From Plecoglossus altivelis (taxonomy: Eukaryota; Chordata; Actinopteri; Osmeriformes; Plecoglossidae), in the NCBI GenBank assembly GCA_036571765.1, contig BROE01000011.1, forward strand, positions 8,920,324 to 8,984,323: a stretch of 64,000 nucleotides of DNA, in the 5' to 3' direction. A program made the translations under genes and the position numbers. The notes beneath the pieces are model-generated. The model saw only the letters and a program-made list of their open reading frames with translations, was not told the origin of the DNA and did no database searches. Shown piece after piece: positions 49,182 through 60,400 of this stretch; positions within the stretch are counted from its first letter, which is position 1, and each line of letters starts with the position of its first letter.

Positions 49182-50962
49182 CAGTAAATAACAGTTGTTC
49201 CATGAGCACATATTCTCTCAGATAATTGGCTATTGCTTTGATGAAATGTTAATCTGAAAAGCCATCCCGTTACTACACTGTTATTTTCGAGGCCCAGTGC
49301 AAGCTGAAGTAGCCATCACACAAAGAGAACCTCCTGATAATATCCAGCACCCTTTACTTCATCATGACTGACTGAAGGGCACATTTAGGGAAACAATTGA
49401 AGGGAAGAAAATGTACACAGTGGAATACTATTTAGGAGAATAACATCACTTTAGAGTAGAGTGGTGTGTATAAAACATTGTTGATTCATACTTATTTATA
49501 TACCATTTAAAATCTAGTAAATGTAGGGTAGGCTCATGTGGACTTGCTTTTTTAAGGTGGGGTTCTTATAGACAGAGAGGTTAGTAAGTAAATGCCAGAG
49601 TTGTGTTGGTCAGAACAGGGTTGAAGCAGCCATGTTCTCAGCAGTTAGTTCCGAGCTGTCCTCCCTCTCATCCCCTGTGTGCTTAATGGGGTGTGGTACC
49701 TTCTTCAGCAAATCTGTCTTATCTGAGAGATGTTTGCCCACTGCATGATTGCATGGTGCAAACCTGTGCTTATCCAAGGGGCTGTTCAGACAGCCACACA
49801 GCTCTGCACATGTGTGGCTGGGTTTCGTGTTGTCTTCACACACCCAACCTTCTCAAGACTGTTTACTTTCTGACGACATTAAATACATAGGATGTTGTGT
49901 ATACACACACTCAGACTTGTATAGGACACACTGAGTGTGTACTGTTGCACTGACGTAAGCTACCTTGGATATAACAATCTGTAATTTAACCCATACACGT
50001 ACATTCACTTGATATATACTGGGCTGTGTTGTACATCGCCGGCGAGGGGAATTGTACATGTGAGTGGCTGTACATTTGCTAAACAATTTGTATAACATTG
50101 CATTTGATACGTGTTGCATTTACACAACGCAACCACACCCTTAATGTAGGCATAGTAGAACAACCCAGTATTTAAATGTCTTAGTCACTTAAGGATGTGA
50201 ACTTCTAGGAGAAGAACATTGTGCAGTACTTGTCCTTCAGTGCATTGACTCCATATAGTTAGTCATCCACGTTTAGACAGTCATGAGGGAGTGGATATTC
50301 AGCGGACATTGCAGTCTCGCTATTGCTTTACTGGCTTGTAGTCGATCAATTATTGACTTGCATGTTCTGCACATTGTTGTAAATCTGTGGTGGGATGGCG
50401 AGGAACGAGGAAATGACAGCAGATTTGATGTGAAGCTGGATATTAGACCATGTCATGTATCTGAAGAAGGTGACATCAGCATCGCTAGCCGCTGTAAAGT
50501 CTTTCACATTTCACAGTTTAGTCATTTAGCAGACCCTAAATGCTCCGACGCTTAATCCAGTGCAACATGCAAATGGAAGGTACAGAAGATTTTCACAAGT
50601 ACTGAAAGAAGAAATATGCTGCTAGGCGCTTCTTGAATTGTCTATAAGCCAAGCAAAAAGTATTTATTGTAGTTGAAACTTGAAGATGGGCGCCATGAGA
50701 CCTCTGTGGAATGACAGGATGGAAAAGTCCTAAAGTCCTAAAAGTTAGATGGTGTAATATGATGATGTACTCATCTTGTAATGTACACATGCAGTACTTA
50801 GATAGTTACAATAATTTTGACATATATGTTGTGTCTGTCATTTTTATGTTCAAAGCACCTGTTGTGGAGGAATTTAAACAGAGCGATGACCCTCTTCGGC
50901 CAGTAGGGGGAGCAATAACGCCTGTTTTTGAGTATGGGCCCTTGAGAAACACTCTAATCTGA
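48012..50962 (+). CDS. Possible small acidic protein, two exons, 70 residues, unknown
   Basis: Exon 1, after acceptor TTTATACAG (ending 48008), has ATG at 48012 and reads MGSENLNNDYTDESSEEEED, then EGKSEAVLCPKEKQR, to a modest donor at 48117/48118. Exon 2 (50856-50962), after TTCAAAG, continues in phase as PPVVEEFKQSDDPLRPVGGA and ITPVFEYGPLRNTLI, then TGA. There is no signal peptide, membrane helix or domain I recognise. Composition looks coding, with a strongly acidic N-terminus and a conserved-looking C-terminal half. A donor-like GG|GTAAGC follows the stop at about 50970, so exon 2 may instead be part of the 5' region of arhgef2. The only support is phase and composition. Confidence 0.35.
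49129..49178. repeat. (CA)n microsatellite
   Basis: Pure dinucleotide run preceded by a short CT run. Confidence 0.95.
50505..50570. repeat. Possible SINE-type remnant
   Basis: The motif TTAGTCATTTAGCAGACCC resembles a core shared by many teleost SINE copies. Only a short, diverged piece is visible, and no library comparison was possible. Confidence 0.3.
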
Positions 50963-51129
50963 ACCACAGGGTAAGCTGCTACTGTACGTTTTTACACTGT
51001 ACTAGTGTCATGATTATGAGCTTGTCAATAACATGGCAGTATGTACACTGAAATATCACCACTCTTTTCTGATTCCCATTACTTTACTTTCCTAGCCGGT
51101 TCAAGCATGCATCCATCTGACCTCTCCTC

Positions 51130-51134
<5 letters not shown>

Positions 51135-51180
<46 letters not shown>

Positions 51181-51182
51181 CT
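51135..51182. repeat. arhgef2: (CT)n microsatellite at a splice acceptor
   Basis: CT run that merges with the polypyrimidine tract of the acceptor before 51189. Confidence 0.9.
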
Positions 51183-51188
51183 TTCCAG

Positions 51189-52629
51189 ATGCCGAGCACA
51201 GCTCCCTCCTCCGCCCTCCCTCCTGGCTCTCAGTGTCCCATGCGGCACCCCGGGGCAACCAGCCCATCCTCCCCATGCCCCGGTCCAGTTGAGGGAGAGG
51301 TAACCCTGCGCTCCCCGGCCACCCGGCACCTCACCCACCTGGACCCCTGGAGGAGACACAGCTGGGAGCCCGGGGCGGTGGGGGTCATGCAGCAGAGGGC
51401 TGACCCGCAGAACGACATTCGCAGGTAGGGGCGCCATGCACGCACGCACACACTCACACACACACACACACACTTCATAATCAAGGATAACCAAGAGGTG
51501 GCAATAGAAAAAACAAATCCATTACATTCACTTATACTTATTGTGATCTATTTCTTCAAATCACATACAATTCTTAAACTAATGGAAGCCTCACTTGCTG
51601 CCTCACTACCAGAAGGGCACAGCAGGTGAGATGCACCATGTGGCCATGTTGGGTTCAGATCTACACACACAGATCAGCACGTGTACACTGGTGCTGGTAC
51701 AGCCACACACATGAACACACGCTGGCCTGAAAGAGGTCATTGTCCTGGTACTGTCGTCCCTGGCGACGTCACCATCCCTTCCTGCTCCATGTCTCTCACA
51801 CGCACAGCAGAAGATCCAGTCAAGATAGGAAGAGTCAGGAGCACAGTACACAAGAGATCGAGATAGCATTTGTCCATCGTCTTGATCAGTGGTGCAAGTT
51901 ACAAAACAGGAATTATGGAAACAACCTTTTACCTTCAACCCACTTGGAAGTAGTGAGTGGGACACCCTTTTTGTCAAATTCATGGCGTGGTTGAGTTCCT
52001 CTACTCGTATCTAACACCCCTTTCCATCTCCCTCTCTCTCCATCTCTCTCTTCTTGTCTCTCCCTCTCTCTCTCTCCTTCTGTCCCCCAGTGTGAGTCTG
52101 GAGAACCTAGAGCCTGAGGAGTTGGAGAAGGTTCTGAGGTCCTCCCTGGGGAGCCGGCGAGGGCGAGACCCCCGCAGGACCCCCATCACCCAGGAAGGCT
52201 CCCTGTCCTCGCTCACAGAGGAGGAGGGATCGGAGCCGCAGCACTACTCTCTACTGGAGGTGAGCTGTCAGGCTCGCTGGATCCGCTCATCATTCACATT
52301 GCTACCAATCTTTGATGGATGCTGATGCCCGTATTGGACAGGAATGATCCATTCATAGTGGATGGACTTTATTTGGACCTTCAGATGTGTGGGCAGAGCT
52401 CAGACAGGCTGGTGTTGTGTTGCAGGAGCAGGCGAGCCAGCTGCAGGGCTGCAGTGCCTCAGCTCCCAGCCTCAGTGTGGAGCGCCGCCCCACCCTCAGG
52501 AGCTCCGCCCCCCGGCCACGCTCCAACTGCTATGGTAACCAACCACAACACTGAACTCTGGGGCAGGATGGGGATCAGTTCTCTTTCTATGTGTTTTTCT
52601 AAAAGGGTTGAGGATTGGAGTTTAGGGTA

Positions 52630-52663
<34 letters not shown>

Positions 52664-54149
52664 GTACCTGATGATCCTGTCCTAGATTCCCTGAACTACT
52701 CAAACTTCAAACTGTCAAGCACATCCTCTGTGATGCCTGCATGTGGAGTCTTTTATTTCTTTCTGTCTGTCTTTCTGTCTGTCTTTCTTTCTTGTGTTTT
52801 TGCTGTTGGTGGACACTAAGGCAGTGTTTGTTGCCAGTCAGTGGTCATGCCATTGTCTTTGTGTGTGTGTGTGTGTGGGGGGGGGGGGGGGGAGATTTTG
52901 AGAGAGTAAGAGAGAGAGTGAGAATATAGTATGAATAACATTTGTACATAATCGTACATAAGCCAGCGTGTTTCTCATGCGTGTGCGTGTGTGCGTATGT
53001 GTGCATATGTCCTTTTCATCACGTTAGTTTGTTTATGCCTGATTCCCACTGTGTGTATGTTTGATCATGTTTGCATGGTTGTGTGTGTGAGCGCGCGCGC
53101 GTGTGTATGTGTGTGCGTGCGCGCAGCAATGCGGAAGCTCTCTTCCTGTGTTTGTTCTGCAGTGGTTCTGGACTTGTCGTCAGCCAGCAGCACAGTCACA
53201 CAGCCAAGCAGCTTACATTTGTCTCCTGTTCCACCATCTATCTGCCCTCTTTTTCCCTCCAGTCTCTTTCACTCTCAATCTGCCACATTACACATTTTTA
53301 AGAGGATCTGTGTAGGATCAAGTCATTTTCATACTTTAAGTCATCTCTCTGTAACTCTATTTGTAGTCCATCCTTCTAAACACTGTTTTCCTCTTTACGT
53401 CAAACGACATCAGTGTGTGCACTTGGCCAGTTTTCTTTTTCTTGGAAGATTGCACTGCAGCTACTGAATGAGCATCAGGTGAAGTCCAGAATAGTTCCCT
53501 GTGTTTCTTGTTGTCTTGTTAAGAAATGTCTTTCTGTTTTGCACTAACCTTGTTGTCCTGAGTGTGTAGTTAGCGTTCACTCTCTAGCTACAGTCCTCGT
53601 GAGAGTTCCAGCGTGTGCTGGGTTTTACGGTGTTCCAACCTGCGTTTGGGCTTTTTTTTGTTCCAGAGACTTTACCACACTACCAACTCGGAGGATCCAC
53701 GCAGAGGTAGGTCTCATTGTTTCCCGACTGCTTCCTTTGCAAACAGCCGTCTCCATTACGGATCTGTTTTGCCGACACACACAGTAGACCCTGTTCAGGA
53801 TCACGTTCTACACAGAACGGAGCCCCCCCCCCGTGCTTGAACTGTGTTTCAGTGCTGTTCCTTATTGTTCGTGTCCTACGAGGAGGTGATGATGGACAGA
53901 ATGATCCTCTGATGAGTCTTCTATCCACATGGTTCTCAGTCTCACTCCTGTCTGAGTCTGTCCCTCATCCGCTTCCTCCTGTGTGTCTCCTGTCCCGTCC
54001 CCAGTGTGGATAGTGACCTTGGGCTCCTGAACTGGGAGACCGAGGGAAGCTGGACGGAGCTCGACCGAGAGGAGGACAAGGAGGAGAGGACTGGCAGCCC
54101 TCTGGAGCGAACTCTCAGTTTCTTACGCAAGATGGCAGGCAATCGCAAG
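51189..54149 (+). other. arhgef2: arhgef2 long N-terminal region (five exons, 233 residues)
   Basis: These exons precede the classical ARHGEF2 start. The encoded region is low-complexity, rich in Ser, Pro, Arg and Glu. It has RHSWEPGA, then [40 protein letters not shown] and [16 protein letters not shown] just before the C1-linker. The RHSW and S-SLE motifs and a basic segment ahead of the C1 domain recall the linker of AKAP13 and ARHGEF28, sister Lbc-family GEFs. The correct frame in the small exon 53667-53706 is [13 protein letters not shown], fixed by phase on both sides. Several RxxS sites could be kinase or 14-3-3 sites (inference). Confidence 0.75.
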
Positions 54150-55853
54150 GTACAAGACAGAACGTCTTTATTGACTTGACTTTTATATGTCTGCTTGGGC
54201 GTGTGTTCTAGTTTCTTGTCTTCCACTGGAGCCAGTGAAGGTTTCAGATGTTAGTGATGCTATGTCTTCTCAAACTAGTCCAACTATGTTCCATTCTGGA
54301 CATGTTCCAAGTTGAACTTGGCTTCTGTTCATGATCCCGGAACAGAGTAGCAGATCTTGCACTACTGGCTATCAGGCGCTGAGGCAAGTCTTGCTGACCC
54401 TCCAGCAGAGGGCAGTGTTTAACTGTACCACGCTGTGTCAGCCCCAGCTCCCCCTCATTTCCCGGGTTGTGACGCAGTACTTCTGGGACGCTGTTTTGTC
54501 CTGCTGTCGTCATGAGTGTTGGTGGTCAGGGCCTTATTACGTGCTGAGTCACTGTTGTGTGATTCAGCAGAAATGTCCTGAGTCACAGATCTTGGAACAT
54601 CCAAAAGTGGTACAGCTTAAGCTGCTGTGAGGGAGACTCACTCGTTCGGCCTTTTTTCCTGGGCCTAGAACATCCTGCGCATTACACATACATGCAAACA
54701 CACAGTTTGGCTCTGCACAAAAGCTAGTAGTTTGCAGTCAAGAGGGTATATTTTTTGGTAGTTCTGTGTTCTTTGTGGTCTTATTTTCAAGTGAGTACTA
54801 GCGTGTGTGTTGGCTGCAGGCTGGTTCTGTGTGTTAGCTTGCCCCTCATTTGAACTGGCTGGTGGTTAACAGGAAGCTGTCCTCAGGCAGGGCCAGCTGA
54901 GCGTTGACATATGACATCGTATCTGACATCGTGAAACTGTTCACCAGGCACAAGTAAACTTCTGTGATACGTTGTGTGTGTGTGTGTGTATGCATGTGTG
55001 TATGTTGTCACCCAAGACCCCATGATATTCAACCAGGGCCACATCACCATGGGACACAGCAACAGGCTGTCGTAATGGTGTGACAGATGACGAAATACTT
55101 TCAAAGTATTTTGCCTTCGTTACAAACTGAGAACAAACAACACAAAACCAGTGACACACCAAGACCATCTATCCCTGCCAGTGACAACATGAAGGTTAAA
55201 TGTCCTCTACAGTCCAATAATATGGCTTTTCAGGTCCCTGACACCTCTAGCACACCTCCTGTAGTGCAAAGGTTCTTTCAAAAAAGCATTGAAAGCAGTC
55301 CTCCCACTGGGGGGTCTGCAAGCCTCAGTAGTTTACTGGGGGAGTTTGTGTTATTATGAGTCTGGAACATAGCTTTTCTTTATAGGTTGATAAGGGATTA
55401 AGACAGTTCTGAAACCAATTAGTGACACCTACTTCCTGGTTCATTATTACATTCGTGGTATGTGAGACTTCTGGTACCTTGCTAGTGTTTCTGAGGTGGA
55501 TAAGAGGTCTGAGCGCCATTTTGTCTGCCCCTCTCTTCCTGTGCCTATATGAGTAGGCTTGTGTCGCAATACATATTTCTTTGTCAGCCAGTGCATCCTG
55601 TAGCGCTGACTAGATCTCCTGTCTGTCTGTCTGTCCCCCCCACCACCACTCCCTCACACACACAGCACTGGTACCTGTGCAGTTATTTTGGCTCAGACAC
55701 CCAGTGTGCATTGCTGGAGCTGAGTGACAGGACTTGTGGGTGAAGGCTCCCAGCACCTGGTCATTATCTCACTGGAGTGCAAGCTGAGGAGCTCGGAGAC
55801 ACTTACACATTAGAGACCCGAAATACACTCAGCGACAGGCATACACTTGTGTA

Positions 55854-55893
<40 letters not shown>

Positions 55894-56736
55894 GACAGAC
55901 AGACAGACAGGACCTGATTTACACAACTCAACCTACAACATTTCCACCATACTATCCCCCTGTCTCTACAGTTATATACACACATACTTTCTGCTCTGTC
56001 AATGCCAGTATTGCAGACACACTTTAGTATACACACGCACACACTCTCTCCCTAAGTGGCACAGCTCTGCAGCGGAGCGGTAACCCACGGCAACGCGCCG
56101 ATCTGGCAGTGGCCAAATCCAACAGTTGCTGTCGAGGAAAGGCCTGATAGTGGGGCCGCTCTGCCAAACATGCCACACTGCCACTCTGTCAATCCACAAG
56201 AGTTTCTGTGTGCGTACGTGTGTGCGTTTGTGTATCTGTTGCTAGTGCATATTAGCACGCCCTTGAATGTCAAAAAGACCCTTCACTCCCACATTGACTC
56301 ACTGAGATAAAGCTTTATGCAACACCTACTGCTGCTAACATGTGGTACACATAGACGTAAGGCCAGATAGTGGACACTTCGCAGTGAATGATGTGACTCT
56401 TGGGAAAACGCCATCCTATTGTAGTGGGTTACTACCACACAGAAGTGGAGCCAGACTTCAGCTTAGTATCAATCCAGTTGACTCACCAAATCCATCCCCA
56501 GACATGTATGGTACATAGCAAACCCAGACGACATGATGTCATGACTGAGTAAACTCAAAGGATGAACTTCAGACACACGCACACGATTTTGGTCACAAAC
56601 GATAGAAACCTTAAATAGTCTTTGACCAAAGAGCCCTTGTGTTGGATTATGTTGTTGTCTGTCATTTTGAAAACACCAGACTGGTTGTCTGTTGAAGAAA
56701 CAGAGAGATTGGACAGGGGGTTGCGGTAGAGGCACT

Positions 56737-56773
<37 letters not shown>

Positions 56774-56988
56774 GAGGAGGAGGAGGTAGACAGGAGTAGG
56801 GGAGAGAGTGAGGGAGAGGGTAAGGCGAGAGAAGAGTGGGGAGTGAGAGCGAGGGAGAGAGAGAGTGGAGGGAGAGTAGAGAGTGGAGGAGAGACAGTAC
56901 AGAAACTGCTGTGCGGAGGTCCGCCCACAGAACAATCTGTCCTCTTTAACTTCGATCCTTCTAATAGATGGTTATATTTATCACTAGT

Positions 56989-57023
<35 letters not shown>

Positions 57024-57362
57024 TACTGGAATATGGTTCATGAAGTAAATATTTCAAGGTCACTGTAAAAGTGAAAAACACCCAAATCTAANNNNNNNNN
57101 NNNNNNNNNNNNNNNNNNNNNNNNNNNNNNNNNNNNNNNNNNNNNNNNNNNNNNNNNNNNNNNNNNNNNNNNNNNNNNNNNNNNNNNNNNNNNNNNNNNN
57201 NNNNNNNNNNNNNNNNNNNNNNNNNNNNNNNNNNNNNNNNNNNNNNNNNNNNNNNNNNNNNNNNNNNNNNNNNNNNNNNNNNNNNNNNNNNNNCTTTGAC
57301 ATCAGCTGACCCAGAAATTCCTGAGAGGTCTGGGAAGCAATATGAAATAAAGTATAAGTAAA

Positions 57363-57409
<47 letters not shown>

Positions 57410-60400
57410 TACTGGAATATGGTTCATGAAGTAAATATTTCAAGGTCACTGTAAAAGTGAAAAACTCTACTTCTCAAAAATAGGCGATTAAGCATGAACC
57501 GCAAAACAACAAATACAAGTTAGAATTCACCAGAAGCTATTTTGTCCTCTGATTGAAACAAAGAATAGAAGCAAGATTGATTGTGTTCAATCTAAGAGCC
57601 ATCAAAGAAGATCAAGTTAAAGTCAAGTTCAAATCTAACACCCACCAACCATACTCAGCCAGAGTGCTGGTCTGGCAGAGCAAGCTGGCACCAGATGTTG
57701 TTGAGGCAATGTTGTCATGGCCACCACCCCCACCCACCCAGAACTTCACTGGTGTACAGTATAAAACTTGTTGGAAGTGGTCTCTACTTCCTTTAGTAAA
57801 CCTGTGGGTTTCCAATGCATCTGGTTGCTGCATACTTTGAATATGCCAGTTTTGTCATTGTAAATTATTTAGTTGTTCAACCAGTAGTTTTAACAACTTT
57901 TGGAATAAACCACTTTAAAGACATAGCCTACTGCACATTGGACTTTTCAAAGAGACTCATGCTTGACTTCTAAGTTTAAATTTAAAAAAAGTTACGACCG
58001 CGTGTTATTCCAGTGTTAGGGAGATGCTGGTGCGGCTATGCTGTAAGGGTTGGTGTCAGACCTCCTCCAGTAGGCGCGGTTTGGATGCTGCGCTCACGAC
58101 AACTACTGTGGAGAGAGAAAAAACGCATCCGAATTTCCTGTATGAGAAAGCCACCGATAAAGCACTAGAAACAGAGAACCTTAGGCGCGGAATACTTAAC
58201 TGTTTTAGGCAGTTTTTTAATTTGTTTTATTTGTCAAGTGTTTCTTTCAGTTACGGGTAGGCTGTAACCACACCACCGTTCTTTGCGATTGATAACTGAA
58301 GACCGCACCAAAAGCAGAAAGAAAGATCCGCGTTACATCCACAACAAAAACGCCTCCAAGATTTATCTTATTTTAACGGATCTGGATTCCAACATGTCGA
58401 GAGTCGCAGATTTGTCTAAAATCCGACAGGAAAGGATGAGGGAAATCAGTTTGCGGGTGAGTTTGACATCATTATTGGATTGATTGGTTCGTAATTGTAT
58501 TATACAATGGGTTATTATTTCAATACTATGCAATTTACTATATAGTTAAAACCGGTCTATAGTCTGAATCAGGACAAGTAATCCGTTTATGAACTATCAA
58601 AATACATCTGTATCTGAGCTACTGGTTTAAGGAAGTTTGCGCAACAAGAGTGCAGCAACTTGGCAAGAGGAACAGACACACTCGGCATTGTTGGCCATCC
58701 CCGGTACAGCTGCTTTGTCACTTTCTTTTCGGTCCAGTTATGGTCACAAAAATAAAACTGCACAAAGTATATTTGCGCCTGTCTGCCGGTGAGTGTGCGC
58801 GCGTGTGTGTGTGTGAGAGAGAGAGAGCGAGAGGGTTTGTACAGCACGGAACCACATGGTCAAAGATACCGGTGTGCGCGCGCTCGTAAGGGTATCCACG
58901 CATAGGAAACACTTCAACCTGATCCATTTGACATTGTTATATTCTAGCACATTATTCATCACGCATGATAAGAATGCCGCATTGTATTCACGCAGCGAAG
59001 CGCACTGTATCAGAAGACAAGATCCTGAAAAAAGACAGTTGTACCTCATCATCAGTTAATCTACTGGATCCGCCCATCCTCCCCTGTCTCTGTCGCTGTG
59101 TCTTAACAGCGACGGATTAGCAGACATGAGTAATGTTCCTGCCCTCCTGGACAGCACTGGTCTAGGCCTGCATGTGTGGGTGTCTCCTTTCATTGCGATG
59201 CTCTAGCAAGAGTATATCAGAGTGGAGATGAGTGTGTTCCCTCTGTGTGTGTGTGTGTTTGAGCAGTCAGCATAGACTTCAATGTGCCTTTTTTACATGC
59301 TAAGTTATATCAGTATGAATGCTTCGAAAGTGGACAGGGTGCATGTGTGCGTTTGAGGTATGTGGACTCATGCAAGCTCTTTATGGAGATGAATGAGGCA
59401 AGCGTGTGTGCTTGTGTGAGCGTATGTGTGTGTTTGACTATAGCAACGGTTGCCATAGAAATGCCACTCTGTCGGTGTGATATTATCTGCTTTCTCCAGC
59501 ACAGTGGATAACTGAGAAAACCTTGGCTTTCCAGTACTGTACAGCACAAGCCCAGTCAAATATCATACCTAGCATCCACTGACTGTAGTTTACACAGAAG
59601 GTATGAACAGCGCTCACCAGGGTCAAATGACTCACTGACTTACAGGGAGGTCTTGATATTCTGTAGACAAGCCATTCCTTTCACATTGAGTCTTGACATG
59701 CAAGCAAATAGACACAACTTTTCGATTTTAAGATATGAAATCCACCAGACTTACAGCAGCACATTAGTCATACATTCACTATGGCAATTTTATAGTTGGA
59801 GTGATTTGTGAGAAAGATGATTCCTTTGACCAGAGGTTGACTAATAATCTTAATTTCCTCTATAACCTGGCTGCATGATCACAACCTCTGCACACCTGCT
59901 AACACGAGCAAGTTTCCTCTGAGGGCAAGGTGGGAGGGAGAGTCTGAACAGTGCAATCTGTAGCACACTGGGGAAAGTGTGGAGGAGAACATCTGGAGGC
60001 GTTAATGTGTTTTGGAAGACGAGGACCGAGGGCGAAGCACTGCTCCACATGGGAGGGCGAGAACAAGAGGAAGTGGAGAGAGGTGCAGGATATGACATCA
60101 GCCAGTGAGCAATGAGTCAGTAAGGCTTGCGATCTGTCTGTGACCAACGGGTCAGCACCTCACGGGTCGCTAGTTTCAGTTTGCACTCCCGAACATTCCA
60201 GTACAGTGAGTGTGGTCAAAAAAAAAGACTTGATGTTCATATCGTTCTCAGGGTCCAGACTCAGCCTCGCGTCCTACTGTGTGTTATGTCGGTCAGGAAG
60301 ACTAAACTTAAATCCACCCCAGGCCCCACTCTGCCCAGTGTACCTCCAGAGAACAGAAACCAGGCTACAGGGCCACCTCAATCCACACAGCACAAGAGTT

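Larger units (their letters stand above)
48120..50850. other. Non-coding stretch between the two small-ORF exons
   Basis: No exon recognised. It holds a (CA)n run of about 50 bases (49129-49178) and a purine-rich patch (48400-48560). Confidence 0.4.
54150..57091. other. arhgef2 intron, left of the gap
   Basis: No exon recognised. It contains a CA/ACAG repeat (55858-55910) and a purine-rich GA tract (56741-56900). Confidence 0.45.

Noticed and set aside
53150..53230. Possible arhgef2 exon after TTCTGCAG at about 53161
   Set aside because: No donor follows in a workable place, and the 52534-53667 junction already has matching phase.
53613..53840. Frame [13 protein letters not shown] for the small arhgef2 exon
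   Set aside because: It looks attractive but does not fit the phase of the exons on either side; [13 protein letters not shown] does.
57060..57449. 129-codon ORF read through the N gap
   Set aside because: Most of it is N. Only the twelve codons [12 protein letters not shown] are meaningful, and they belong to gabbr1.
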